64,000 nucleotides of DNA from Lichenicoccus sp964247695 (GCA_964247695.1 CAXTVI010000011.1:1-64000), one strand, 5' to 3'; shown: positions 1 through 8,240, counted from the stretch's first letter. Numbers and translations are program-made. Notes: generated by a model from the sequence alone, not told the origin.

Positions 1-1598
1 TTGATCAGGTCGTGCGGCATCACCGTGTCGATGTCGACCGAGCCCATGCGCTCGCGGATCGCGCGCTCCATGCGCAGCAGGCCGACGCGATACTGGTTCT
101 CCATCAGCTCGCCGACCGAGCGCACCCGGCGATTGCCGAGATTGTCGATGTCGTCGATGGTGCCGCGGCCGTCCTTGAGCTCGCACAGGATCTTCACCGT
201 ACGCAGGATGTCGACCTTGCGCAGCACCCGGATGGTGTCCTCGGCATCGACGCCGAGACGCATGTTCATCTTCACGCGGCCGACGGCGGAGAGGTCGTAG
301 CGGTCGGCATCGAAGAACAGGCCGCGGAACAGGGCCTCCGCGGTGTCCGGAGTCGGCGGCTCGCCCGGGCGCATCACCCGGTAGATGTCGATCAACGCGT
401 CGTCGCGCGAGGTGTTCTTGTCCACCGCCAGCGTGTTGCGGATCCACGGCCCGGTCCCGGTATCGACCGCCAGGGTCGGCAGGCTGTCGATGCCGAGCTC
501 CTCGATCGCCAGCAGGCGCGGCTCGGTCAGCTCCTCGCCGGCCTCGGCATAGAGCTCGCCGGTCCCCTCGTTGACCAGGTCGTAGGCCACGTAGCGGCCG
601 AGCAGGTCGGCACGCCCGACCAGCACTTCCTTGGTGTTCTCGGCGATCTTCTTGACCGCGCGCGCGGTCAGCTTGGCGTCCGCTTCCGCGACAACCTCAC
701 CGGTCTCGGCATCGACCAGCGGCTCCAGCAGCTTCATGCCGCGGAACGCGTCGGGATCGAACGGCCGCGCCCAGCCCTTGGCGCTGCGGACGAAGATCAC
801 CTGGCCGTAGAACGTGCCGAGGATCTCGTCGGCATCCATGCCGCGCACGTCCAGCGTATCGACGTCGCCCCCCTCGGCGATCTTGGCGGCACGCGCCGCT
901 TCGGAGGACGCGCCCTCGAGCGCGTACAGCAGCGTTGTCACCGGCAGCTTCCGCTTCCGGTCGATGCGGACATAGACCATGTCCTTGCTGTCGAACTCGA
1001 AATCGAGCCAGGAGCCGCGATACGGGATGACGCGGGCCGCGAACAGGAACTTGCCGGACGAGTGCGTCTTGCCCTTGTCGTGGTCGAAGAACACGCCGGG
1101 CGAGCGATGCATCTGGCTGACGATGACGCGCTCGGTGCCGTTGATGATGAAAGTGCCGTTCTCCGTCATCAGGGGCATGTCGCCCATGTAGACAGGCTGC
1201 TCCTTGATGTCGCGGATCGAGCGACTGCCGGTATCCTCGTCCACGTCCCACACGATGAGACGCAGGATCACCTTCAGCGGCGCCGCAAAGGTCATGCCGC
1301 GCTGGATGCATTCCTCGACGTCGTACTTCGGCTCCTCGAGCTCGTAATGCACGAACTCCAGCCGGCCGCGACCGGCGAAATCATTGATCGGGAATACCGA
1401 GCGGAAGACTTCCTGCAGCCCGGTCTGGGTACGGCTGTCCGGCGCCACGTTCATCTGCAGGAAGCCCTCGTAGCTTGACCTCTGCACGTCGATCAGATTC
1501 GGCATCGGCGCCACTTCGGGAATGCGCCCGAAGCTCTTGCGGATGCGCTTGCGCCCCGTGAAAGACTTTGCCGCAGCATTCCCGATAATTGCGTTCAT
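1..1598 (-). CDS. rpoB: RNA polymerase subunit beta, N-terminal 532 residues (cut by window edge)
   Basis: Catalytic beta subunit of RNA polymerase. The ATG lies at 1598-1596 and opens MNAIIGNAAAKSFTGRKRIR, with the usual KRIRKSFGRIP stretch. Highly conserved blocks follow, including GTFIINGTERVIVSQMHRSP and SSGKFLFAARVIPYRGSWLD. The frame is open to base 1 and ends at about MPHDLIN, which in the family lies just before the rifampicin-contact region, so that region is outside the window. It is the last gene of the rplK-rplA-rplJ-rplL-rpoB series and is separated from rplL by 247 bases containing a hairpin. Only the 3' end is missing, because of the window edge. Confidence 0.98.
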   Translation of the reverse strand, partial: MNAIIGNAAAKSFTGRKRIRKSFGRIPEVAPMPNLIDVQRSSYEGFLQMNVAPDSRTQTGLQEVFRSVFPINDFAGRGRLEFVHYELEEPKYDVEECIQRGMTFAAPLKVILRLIVWDVDEDTGSRSIRDIKEQPVYMGDMPLMTENGTFIINGTERVIVSQMHRSPGVFFDHDKGKTHSSGKFLFAARVIPYRGSWLDFEFDSKDMVYVRIDRKRKLPVTTLLYALEGASSEAARAAKIAEGGDVDTLDVRGMDADEILGTFYGQVIFVRSAKGWARPFDPDAFRGMKLLEPLVDAETGEVVAEADAKLTARAVKKIAENTKEVLVGRADLLGRYVAYDLVNEGTGELYAEAGEELTEPRLLAIEELGIDSLPTLAVDTGTGPWIRNTLAVDKNTSRDDALIDIYRVMRPGEPPTPDTAEALFRGLFFDADRYDLSAVGRVKMNMRLGVDAEDTIRVLRKVDILRTVKILCELKDGRGTIDDIDNLGNRRVRSVGELMENQYRVGLLRMERAIRERMGSVDIDTVMPHDLI

Positions 1599-1803
1599 CG
1601 CCTACCCCGTCCTGCCCTGCTCGACCCGGCTCTCGCTGCGCGACCTGGGACACGCCATCATCCGGCGTCCCGGCACTGCAGCCCGCCCCCGGGCTCCACT
1701 GAAATCGTACTCAAACCTGGTCCGCCTCGGCGCCCGCACGCCGCACGACCGAAAGGGCGGGCGCCGACGCTCGGCACCCACCCCCTTTTCACTCTAGCAG
1801 TTA

Positions 1804-1833
1804 GCCTGCTGCATTCCGGAAGCAGCAGCAGGC
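1804..1833 (-). promoter_or_regulatory. Hairpin between rplL and rpoB, possible attenuator or processing site
   Basis: A 9-bp perfect stem (GCCTGCTGC at 1804-1812, GCAGCAGGC at 1825-1833) encloses a loop that itself contains the palindrome TTCCGGAA. It starts 12 bases after the rplL stop in the 247-base gap before rpoB. There is no following U-run, so it is not a standard intrinsic terminator. In Escherichia coli the rplL-rpoB gap carries a partial terminator and an RNase III site; assigning the same role here is inference. The rest of the gap (1599-1803) holds nothing else I can support. Confidence 0.45.
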
Positions 1834-1845
1834 GTGTCAGGATGC

Positions 1846-2226
1846 TTACTTGATCTCGACAGTGGCGCCCTGCTCTTCCAGCTGCTTCTTGAACTTGGCG
1901 GCGTCTTCCTTGTTGACGCCTTCCTTCACCGGCTTCGGCGCCGCCTCGACCAGGTCCTTGGCTTCCTTCAGCCCAAGACCGGTGATGGTGCGGATCTCCT
2001 TGATGACGTTGATCTTCTTGTCACCGATGGTGGCGAGAATGACCGTGAACTCGGTCTGCTCCTCCACCGGGGCAGCGGCAGCACCACCACCAGCAGGCGC
2101 TGCGGCAGCAGCAACCGGTGCAGCGGCGGACACACCCCACTTCTCCTCGAGCAGCTTGGACAGCTCAGCAGCCTCGAGAACCGTCAGGGTGGACAGCTCG
2201 TCAACAAGTTTCGACAGATCGGCCAT
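1846..2226 (-). CDS. rplL: 50S ribosomal protein L7/L12
   Basis: Stalk protein of the large ribosomal subunit that recruits translation GTPases. The 126-residue product has the typical layout: N-terminal dimerisation helices (MADLSKLVDELSTLTVLEAA), an Ala/Pro/Gly-rich hinge near residues 37-55, and the C-terminal domain with KINVIKEIRTITGLGLKEAK. I chose the ATG at 2226 because it has an AGGAAG ribosome-binding site 8 bases upstream and gives the family length; an in-frame extension upstream is open but does not look like L7/L12. The gene lies 99 bases downstream of rplJ, with which it forms the L10(L12)n stalk. Confidence 0.98.
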   Translation of the reverse strand: MADLSKLVDELSTLTVLEAAELSKLLEEKWGVSAAAPVAAAAAPAGGGAAAAPVEEQTEFTVILATIGDKKINVIKEIRTITGLGLKEAKDLVEAAPKPVKEGVNKEDAAKFKKQLEEQGATVEIK

Positions 2227-2325
2227 GATTGATCTTCCTAATCTAGACACTGGTGAGTGCAAAGCAAGCCCGGTTCCCAGGCTCACCAAATCGTGTGCAA
2301 CAGTCTTGTTAGCAGACGGCCTTGT

Positions 2326-2856
2326 TCAGGCCGCCTCGGCTTCCGCCTCGTCCTTCTTGGCGTAGGCGCCAAAGACCCGTGCAAGCTGTGCCGCCGGTGC
2401 CTGGAGCACGCCTGCGATACGCGTGGCCGGGGTGGAGATGAGTCCCACCAGCTGTGCGCGCAGGGTATCCAGGGATGGCAGCTCGGCTAGCGCCTTGATC
2501 CCGTCCGCGTTCAGCGTCTGGGTTCCGAGCGCTCCACCGAGCACGACAAGCTTCTCGTTGGTCTTGGCGAACTCGACGGCCACCTTCGCCACCGCCACCG
2601 GGTCGTGCGCCCAAGCAAGCGCGGTCGGACCCTTCAGCAGCGGCGAAATGCCGTCGAACTTGGTCCCATCCAGGGCGAGGATGGCCAGCCGGTTCTTCGC
2701 GACCTTGAAGGTCGCACCCGCCTCGCGCATCCGCTGCCGCAGGCGCGTCACCTCAGCCACCGTCAACCCGTCATTGCGGGTGACGACGACCATCGACGTC
2801 TCTGCGAACACGGCGCCGAGAAGGGATACGAACTCCCGCTTCTCCGTACGGTCCAA
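2326..2856 (-). CDS. rplJ: 50S ribosomal protein L10, TTG start
   Basis: Base of the ribosomal stalk; binds 23S rRNA and L7/L12 dimers. The 176-residue product begins MDRTEKREFVSLLGAVFAET and carries the family stretch VVVTRNDGLTVAEVTRLRQR; the C-terminal L12-binding helix is the last roughly 40 residues. The start must be the TTG at 2856-2854: no ATG or GTG lies between it and the in-frame TGA a few codons upstream, and a GGAG sits 8 bases before it. The weak start may help balance L10 with L12. A 325-base untranslated region precedes it. Confidence 0.97.
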   Translation of the reverse strand: MDRTEKREFVSLLGAVFAETSMVVVTRNDGLTVAEVTRLRQRMREAGATFKVAKNRLAILALDGTKFDGISPLLKGPTALAWAHDPVAVAKVAVEFAKTNEKLVVLGGALGTQTLNADGIKALAELPSLDTLRAQLVGLISTPATRIAGVLQAPAAQLARVFGAYAKKDEAEAEAA

Positions 2857-3181
2857 ATCCCGTCTCCGTCGTGGCCCACCGGATCAGACCGGCGGGCCGG
2901 GTTGCCCAAGGATCGTCGCGCACCCCGCGTGGGACGCGCACGATCCGGTTCGCCTGTCCTGTTGCAGCCGGAACCACCAGTGCGTGGCGTGACGCAGGGC
3001 TTCAGCCCGGCGTATCACCGATCGCATCCAGATCTCCCGTCTTGCGCGCGCGGTGCCCCGAGAGAGGGAGCACCATTACGGCCGAAGCCACGTGCGGTCT
3101 TGGACAGGTGCGGAAACGCCGGCCGGATGGCCGGCGCCCCTGCTCAGGCCCGTCCGCTAGGACGGGCTCGCATCAGTCAAA
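2857..3181 (-). promoter_or_regulatory. rplJ leader region with stacked hairpins (probable L10 leader)
   Basis: This 325-base gap between rplA and rplJ has no gene. Immediately after the rplA stop there is a perfect 8-bp hairpin (GCCCGTCC at 3148-3155, GGACGGGC at 3160-3167), then a GCCGGCC/GGCCGGC hairpin at about 3120-3134, read on the minus strand. In many bacteria L10 binds its own mRNA leader here and represses rplJL translation. Position and structure fit an L10 leader or attenuator, but I cannot verify the L10-binding kink-turn by eye. Confidence 0.5.
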
Positions 3182-3874
3182 TCAGCCGGTGAACGAAGAA
3201 ATATCCACCTTCACGCCCGGGCCCATCGTGGACGACAGCGCGACCCGCTGCAGATATACGCCCTTGGCACCGGTCGGCTTCGCCTTCTGGATCGCATCAA
3301 CCAGGGCACGGATGTTCTCGGCGAGCTTGGCCTCGTCGAATGAGGCCTTGCCGATGCCGGCATGGATGATGCCTGCCTTCTCGGCGCGGAACTCGACCTG
3401 GCCGGACTTGGCGGCGGTGACCGCGCCCTTCACGTCCATTGTCACTGTGCCGAGCTTCGGGTTCGGCATCAGGCCGCGTGGGCCGAGGATCTTTCCGAGG
3501 CGGCCGACCAGGGCCATCATGTCCGGCGTCGCGATGCAGCGGTCGAAGCCGAGCTCGCCGGCCTGCACCTTCTCGGCAAGGTCATCGGCGCCGACCACGT
3601 CGGCTCCGGCGGCCAGCGCCTCCTCGGCCTTGGCGCCGCGCGCGAACACGGCCACGCGCAGGGTCTTGCCGGTGCCGTTCGGCAGGCTAAGCAGGCCGCG
3701 CACCATCTGGTCGGCATGGCGCGGGTCTATGCCCAGGCCGAGCGAGATCTCGACGGTCTCGTCGAACTTCGCAGTCGCGTTGCCCTTCACCAGGCGGATG
3801 GCGTCATCCAGCCCGTAGGCCTTGTTGTGGGTCAGCGTGGCGCGGGCGGCGTTCAGGCGCTTGTCCTTGGCCAT
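3182..3874 (-). CDS. rplA: 50S ribosomal protein L1
   Basis: Large-subunit protein forming the L1 stalk near the E site; in many bacteria it also represses its own operon. The 230-residue product has the L1 signature regions, including PHDM-equivalent ATPDMMALVGRLGKILGPRG followed by LMPNPKLGTVT. Its ATG is 4 bases downstream of the rplK stop, so the two are co-translated, as in most bacteria. Length and sequence are normal. Confidence 0.98.
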   Translation of the reverse strand: MAKDKRLNAARATLTHNKAYGLDDAIRLVKGNATAKFDETVEISLGLGIDPRHADQMVRGLLSLPNGTGKTLRVAVFARGAKAEEALAAGADVVGADDLAEKVQAGELGFDRCIATPDMMALVGRLGKILGPRGLMPNPKLGTVTMDVKGAVTAAKSGQVEFRAEKAGIIHAGIGKASFDEAKLAENIRALVDAIQKAKPTGAKGVYLQRVALSSTMGPGVKVDISSFTG

Positions 3875-3878
3875 GATG

Positions 3879-4313
3879 TCAGCCCTCCACCACGGTGAGA
3901 CCCATCGAGCGGGCCGAGCCGGCCAGCATCCGGATCGCGCCGTCGACGTCGTTGGCGTTCATGTCCTTCATCTTCTCGAGCGCGATCTCGCGCAGCTGAG
4001 CGGTTGTTACACGCCCTGCTGCGGCCCCCTTGCCGACCGTCGGGCTGCCCTTGCTGACCTTGGCGGCCTTGAGCAGGAAATAGGTGTTCGGCGGCGTCTT
4101 GGTGATGAAGGTGAAGGTGCGGTCCGCGAACGCGGTGATCACCACCGGGATCGGCATGCCGACCTCCAGTCCCTGCGTCAGCGCGTTGAATTCCTTGCAG
4201 AACGCCATGATGTTCAGGCCGCGCTGGCCAAGCGCCGGACCCACCGGTGGCGACGGGTTGGCCTTGCCCGCGGGGATCTGCAACTTGATGTAGCCGGTAA
4301 TCTTCTTTGCCAT
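3879..4313 (-). CDS. rplK: 50S ribosomal protein L11
   Basis: Large-subunit GTPase-centre protein that contacts 23S rRNA and is needed for the stringent response. The 144-residue product begins MAKKITGYIKLQIPAGKANP and has the proline-rich PSPPVGPALGQRGLNIM motif and the C-terminal rRNA-binding KMKDMNANDVDGAIRMLAGS. A GGGAG lies 9 bases before the ATG. It is the first ribosomal gene seen; nusG and secE, which usually sit just upstream, are not found in the 273 bases before the scaffold gap. Confidence 0.98.
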   Translation of the reverse strand: MAKKITGYIKLQIPAGKANPSPPVGPALGQRGLNIMAFCKEFNALTQGLEVGMPIPVVITAFADRTFTFITKTPPNTYFLLKAAKVSKGSPTVGKGAAAGRVTTAQLREIALEKMKDMNANDVDGAIRMLAGSARSMGLTVVEG

Positions 4314-4423
4314 ATCCGTGGCTCCCTATCAGCCAGGACCGCGGTCCGGACGACCATGCGCCACGGCGCCGGACTGATCCGGTGCCGCCAGGACTGGTCT
4401 CCCGCGTTCCTTGAGAGGCGCGC

Positions 4424-4452
4424 TCCTAGCCCCTTGGGCGCGGCCTTGTCAA
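4424..4452 (-). promoter_or_regulatory. Candidate sigma-70 promoter for rplKA
   Basis: On the minus strand a perfect -35 TTGACA (4452-4447) is followed after 17 bases by CTAGGA (4429-4424), an acceptable alphaproteobacterial -10. It lies about 110 bases upstream of the rplK start. This suggests rplK has its own promoter rather than being read only from a nusG transcript. Called by eye from consensus only. Confidence 0.45.
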
Positions 4453-4562
4453 GACAGCGGCCTGGAGAGGCGCCGGCCACCCGACCTGATGTCAAGCCCT
4501 GGATGATCGCCGAAAGCACACCCGCCGGCGGCACGTCCCCGGGTGGCTGGCTCGCAGCGGTA

Positions 4563-4584
4563 CAGCAGAGGTGCAGCAGAGGTG
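4563..4584. repeat. 11-bp tandem repeat at gap edge
   Basis: CAGCAGAGGTG occurs twice in direct tandem (4563-4573 and 4574-4584) and a third copy begins (CA) before the sequence enters the N run. A longer array inside the gap is plausible and would explain the assembly break. Confidence 0.7.
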
Positions 4585-4586
4585 CA

Positions 4587-4686
4587 NNNNNNNNNNNNNN
4601 NNNNNNNNNNNNNNNNNNNNNNNNNNNNNNNNNNNNNNNNNNNNNNNNNNNNNNNNNNNNNNNNNNNNNNNNNNNNNNNNNNNNNN
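4587..4686. other. Assembly gap of 100 N
   Basis: Exactly 100 N, the usual placeholder for a scaffold gap of unknown length. Linkage between the rplK block (left) and the PadR/efflux region (right) therefore rests on scaffolding only. No coding sequence can be called across it. The 273 bases from 4314 to the gap contain no supported gene. Confidence 0.98.
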
Positions 4687-4717
4687 AGGAACCCGCTTGA
4701 CGTCACGTCACCAGGAA

Positions 4718-4735
4718 ACATATCTTAAGACATGT
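4718..4735. promoter_or_regulatory. ACAT/ATGT dyad, candidate PadR operator
   Basis: An 18-bp near-perfect inverted repeat, ACATaTCTTAAGAcATGT, spans 4718-4735 and overlaps the ATG of the PadR gene at 4732. Its outer arms ACAT and ATGT are the half-sites known for several PadR-family repressors. Binding here would block translation initiation or transcription and suggests autorepression. A TGACGTCA palindrome lies just upstream at 4698-4705. Confidence 0.55.
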
Positions 4736-5358
4736 CATACAGAACAAATAGCGTCCCTCACCACATCCATCACTGGCTGCACGCGATCGGCCCGCATCGA
4801 GGCCGCGGAGGTCGTGGCGGCTTCGGCCGCGGCGGCGGCTTCATGGGCGGGGACGGTTTCCCCGGCGGCCGCAGGCTCGGCTCCTCGGAGCTGCAGCTGG
4901 TCCTGCTCGCCCTCCTCGCCGAGCAGCCGGCGCACGGCTACGAACTCATCCGCCTGCTCGAGGAGCACTCCGGCGGCTTCTATGCGCCCAGCCCCGGCAT
5001 GATCTATCCCGCGCTGACCTATCTTGAGGAGATCGGTCACGCCGCCGTCACACAGGACGGCAACCGCAAGCTCTACGCCTTGACCGACGCGGGGCGCGCG
5101 CATCTGCAGGCCAACCGGGAGCAGGCGACGCTGATCCTGGAGACGCTGGTGCGCATCGGCGGCCGCATGGCGCAGGTGCGGGAGGCCTTTGCCGGTGTCG
5201 AGGACGCGGATCCGCAGGCGGCCGACGAGCTGCACAGGGCGAGGCACGCCATCAAGCACGCCCTGATGCGCAAGCGCGGCTGCTCGCCCGAAGAGGCAAG
5301 ACGGATTGCCGGCATCCTCGCCCGCGCCACCGCCGAGATCCTCGGACAGGACAGCTAG
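4732..5358 (+). CDS. PadR-family transcriptional regulator
   Basis: A 208-residue regulator. Residues 1-45 are His/Gly/Arg-rich (GRGGRGGFGRGGG), a low-complexity head common in one PadR subgroup. The winged helix occupies roughly residues 50-125, with LGSSELQLVLLALLAEQPAH, GYELIRLLEE, PSPGMIYPALTYLEEIG and a wing ending ALTDAG; the helical C-terminal dimerisation part follows. The ATG at 4732 is chosen for the Gly-rich head; the AGGA at 4713 is rather far, and the ATG at 4843 is an alternative. It is convergent with the RND efflux operon, so it may or may not control it. Ligand unknown. Confidence 0.9.
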   Translation: MSYRTNSVPHHIHHWLHAIGPHRGRGGRGGFGRGGGFMGGDGFPGGRRLGSSELQLVLLALLAEQPAHGYELIRLLEEHSGGFYAPSPGMIYPALTYLEEIGHAAVTQDGNRKLYALTDAGRAHLQANREQATLILETLVRIGGRMAQVREAFAGVEDADPQAADELHRARHAIKHALMRKRGCSPEEARRIAGILARATAEILGQDS

Positions 5359-5368
5359 GCCGCGCGAC

Positions 5369-5391
5369 GGCCAAGGCAGGCACCCTTGGCC
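5369..5391. terminator. Hairpin between convergent PadR and efflux genes
   Basis: An 8-bp perfect stem (GGCCAAGG at 5369-5376, CCTTGGCC at 5384-5391) with a 7-base loop lies in the 60-base gap between the two convergent stop codons. It lacks a clear T-run on either strand, so it is a probable rather than certain bidirectional terminator. Confidence 0.5.
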
Positions 5392-5418
5392 TGCCGGCTC
5401 GCCGGCACGGGACTGAAA

Positions 5419-6921
5419 TCATGTCGGCGTGTGCACGTCGCCCGGTGACCGGTTGGGGCTGAGCGGGTTGAACGGCAGCGTCTGGTCCGGCGTCGGCAGC
5501 TCGTTGGTGCTCCAGCCACCACCGAGCGCGCCGATCAAATTCACCGCCGCCTGCAGCCGCGTGGTCTCGACCTGCACAGCGGCGATCTGTGCGGTGAGCG
5601 CGTAGACCTGGCTCACCGTGACATCGAGATAGTTGTCGAGCCCACCGGTATATAGCGCCAGCGTCATGTTCTGCGCCTTCACCGCGGACTGCACGGCGGC
5701 GGTCTGCTGCGCCAGCTCGGTTGCCAGGATGCCGGTCAGCGAAAGCCCGTCCTCGACCTGTTGGAAGGCCGTCAGCACGGTCGCGCGGTAGTTGTCCGCC
5801 GTCTGCGAATATTGCGACCAGCTCCGTTGCAGCTCGGCCTTGCGCAGGCCGCCCTCGAACAAGGGCAGGATCGCCGAGGCGCCGACCGCCCACATGCTGT
5901 TCGGCAGGCTCGCCAGCGACCAGCCATAATCCTCGAAGCCGGATTGCAGGCTGATGGTGACGTCTGGATAGAAGGCCGCGCGCGACACCCCGATCGAGGC
6001 GCTGGCGGCCGCCATGGTGCGCTCGGCGGCAGCGATGTCGGGACGCCGCTGCAGCAGCGCCGATGGCAGCCCGGCCGGGATCGCCGGCACGGTGACGTGT
6101 GCCTCGGCCACTGGCGCGAGGGTGAAGCTGCTCGGGTTGGTGCCGGTGAGCACGGCGATGGCATGCTGCAGGGTGGCGCGGCTGGCCTCGGTCGCGGTGT
6201 CCTCGGCCTCGGCGGCGGCGAGCTGGTTCTGCGCGCGCGCCACATCCAGGCCAGAGGCGATCTTGCCGGCGAGGCGCATCGAGGTGATGCCGACCGCCTT
6301 GCGATACAATGCGATCGACTGCGTATAGACCGCGTGCTGCGTGTCGAGGCCACGCAGCGACATGTAGTCGGAGGCCAGTTCGACCTCGAGGCTGAGCTTG
6401 GCGTTGGCGACATCGGCTGCGCTCGCCTGCGCCTGCTCCTTGTAGAGCTTGGTCTCGTTGCGGATGCGCCACCAGAAGTCCGGGTCCCAGGCCACCGTGG
6501 CGCCGATGGTGTTGGACGACTGCTCGTTTTCGCCGACGGTGCTGTTGCGGAACAGCCGATGCTCGGACTGCTTGTTGTCGCTGGTCCCGACATTGGCGCT
6601 CAGCTGCGGAAACAGCCCGGCCCGGGCCTCGCCGGCAAGGTCGCGCGACTGGGTGTAGGCCTCGTAGGCCGCCTGCAGGTTCGGGTTATCGAGCTCGAGC
6701 TGGGCTTCCAGCGTGTCCAGCACCGGGTCGCCGAAGGCCTCCCACCACGGCCCGCGCGGCAGGGTGTCGAGCGGGTGCGCCACCGTGAACGGTCCTGACC
6801 CCTGGTAGCTCGCCGGCAGGAGCGGGTGCGGCGGCTGGTACGCCGGGGCGAGGTCGCAGCCGGTCAGCGCCGCCAGCCCGGTGAGGCAGGCGACCCGTAC
6901 GATTGCCTTCATCTGCCTCAT
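5419..6921 (-). CDS. Outer-membrane efflux lipoprotein (NodT/OprM-type OMF)
   Basis: Outer-membrane channel of a tripartite RND pump. The 500-residue protein has a lipoprotein signal with lipobox LTGC (Cys22) followed by the usual LAPAYQPP start, the family stretch RGPWWEAFGDPVLDTLEAQL, and two OEP repeats rich in long helices (ALLQRRPDIAAAERTMAAAS is a strong family motif). Its ATG overlaps the stop of the adaptor gene by 4 bases (6918-6921), so it is the last gene of the permease-adaptor-channel operon. Length is typical. Confidence 0.95.
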   Translation of the reverse strand: MRQMKAIVRVACLTGLAALTGCDLAPAYQPPHPLLPASYQGSGPFTVAHPLDTLPRGPWWEAFGDPVLDTLEAQLELDNPNLQAAYEAYTQSRDLAGEARAGLFPQLSANVGTSDNKQSEHRLFRNSTVGENEQSSNTIGATVAWDPDFWWRIRNETKLYKEQAQASAADVANAKLSLEVELASDYMSLRGLDTQHAVYTQSIALYRKAVGITSMRLAGKIASGLDVARAQNQLAAAEAEDTATEASRATLQHAIAVLTGTNPSSFTLAPVAEAHVTVPAIPAGLPSALLQRRPDIAAAERTMAAASASIGVSRAAFYPDVTISLQSGFEDYGWSLASLPNSMWAVGASAILPLFEGGLRKAELQRSWSQYSQTADNYRATVLTAFQQVEDGLSLTGILATELAQQTAAVQSAVKAQNMTLALYTGGLDNYLDVTVSQVYALTAQIAAVQVETTRLQAAVNLIGALGGGWSTNELPTPDQTLPFNPLSPNRSPGDVHTPT

Positions 6922-8240
6922 TGATCGGGCGCGCCGCCGCGTGCAGCCTCGATGCGTTCGCGCTGGGCTGTACTCATGCGAGCATTGCGGGATGCCGCCG
7001 GATCGTGCGCCGGCGGCGAACCGTTCGGCACCGCAATACCGGGCACCCCCGTCACCACATGCACATGCTGGCCCTCAAGCAGGCCGGCGGAAGGCGAGTT
7101 GATGAAGCGGTCGGTCGCCTGCAGCCCGGCCACCACCTGCACGGTCTGACCGAAATTGAGGCCAAGCGTCACGTTCTGCAGATGCACGGTGCCGTCCGGC
7201 CGCACCAGCGCCACCTGCATGCCCTGGTCGCGGAACAGCAGCGCCTGCTCGGGCACGATCAGGATGTCCTGGTCGGTGGGGATCACGAAGCGGACGTCGG
7301 TATAGGTGCCCGGCCAGATCAGGTGGTCGGGATTGTCCACCGTAAGCTCGGTGACCACGGTACGGGTCTGCGGATTGAACGCGTTCGCGGTTGTCAGGAA
7401 CTCGGCGTGGAACCTGCGGCCCGGAAACTGCGACAGTGACAAGGTCGCGGTCAGGCCGGGCTTGAGTACGGCCGAATAGTCCTGCGGCACCGAGACATAG
7501 ATCCGCAGCTTGTGGATGTCGGAGACGCTGAACAGCTCGCTCGAGCCGCCGGTCGAATGCAGGTCGCCGCCGGCGGCGCTCACGTAGCTGCCGACATCGG
7601 TGTTGCGCGCGGTGACCACGCCGTCGAACGGCGCCACCACGTTCTTGAAGGCCTCCATCGCCTGATAGCGCGCGACCTCGTGCTGCGCCGCATCCACCTC
7701 GGATTTCTGTGCCGTGGCGGTGGCGACCTGCACGTCGACTTCCTGCTGCGAGACCGCCTGCGTGCCGGCAAGCGCCGACCAGCGATGCGCGGTGACCTTC
7801 GCGAGGTTGTAGCGCGCCTGCGCCACCGCGAGGTTCGCCTTCGCGGTCTCGAACTGCTCGTCGAGGCTGGGCGCATCGATCTTGGCCAGCAGCGTGTTCT
7901 TCTGCACGGTGGCGCCGTAATCCTTGAACCACATCTGCACGTAGCCCGAGACCTGCGCGTAGATCGGCGCCGCATACCAGGCGTTGATGGTGCCGGGCAG
8001 GTCAAGCGTGCGCGTGGCGGGTCCGCGGGTGGCCGAGATGACCTGGACGTCGTCGATCGCATTCTCGTCGGTGGCGGTGCGAAGTTGGGCGAGGTGGCTG
8101 TGCCGGTCCCATAGCCCCCAGGCCGCAAGGATGATCGCCAGGATCACGGCAACCAGCGCGACCAGGCCGACCCGGCTCTTCGGCCGACCGGCTGAGTGCC
8201 CCGGAACCGGGCCTTGCCGAACCTGTTGCTGGATCGTCAT
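6918..8240 (-). CDS. RND efflux periplasmic adaptor (membrane-fusion protein)
   Basis: The 440-residue adaptor links the inner-membrane RND pump to the outer-membrane channel. One membrane segment (about residues 24-45) anchors it, with a short cytoplasmic head. Then come the lipoyl/barrel-sandwich half (INAWYAAPIYAQVSGYVQMW), an alpha-helical hairpin (about 120-190), the second lipoyl half (KNVVAPFDGVVTARNTDVGS) and beta-barrel/MP domains (about 220-400). It overlaps the permease stop by 4 bases (ATGA at 8237-8240) and the channel start by 4 bases, indicating translational coupling. Drug or metal specificity cannot be read from sequence. Confidence 0.95.
   Translation of the reverse strand: MTIQQQVRQGPVPGHSAGRPKSRVGLVALVAVILAIILAAWGLWDRHSHLAQLRTATDENAIDDVQVISATRGPATRTLDLPGTINAWYAAPIYAQVSGYVQMWFKDYGATVQKNTLLAKIDAPSLDEQFETAKANLAVAQARYNLAKVTAHRWSALAGTQAVSQQEVDVQVATATAQKSEVDAAQHEVARYQAMEAFKNVVAPFDGVVTARNTDVGSYVSAAGGDLHSTGGSSELFSVSDIHKLRIYVSVPQDYSAVLKPGLTATLSLSQFPGRRFHAEFLTTANAFNPQTRTVVTELTVDNPDHLIWPGTYTDVRFVIPTDQDILIVPEQALLFRDQGMQVALVRPDGTVHLQNVTLGLNFGQTVQVVAGLQATDRFINSPSAGLLEGQHVHVVTGVPGIAVPNGSPPAHDPAASRNARMSTAQRERIEAARGGAPDQ

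Noticed and set aside
12..1478. A 488-codon open frame on the plus strand over rpoB
   Set aside because: Antisense to the clearly conserved rpoB sequence; composition (Ala/Arg/His/Val low complexity) is that of a shadow frame.
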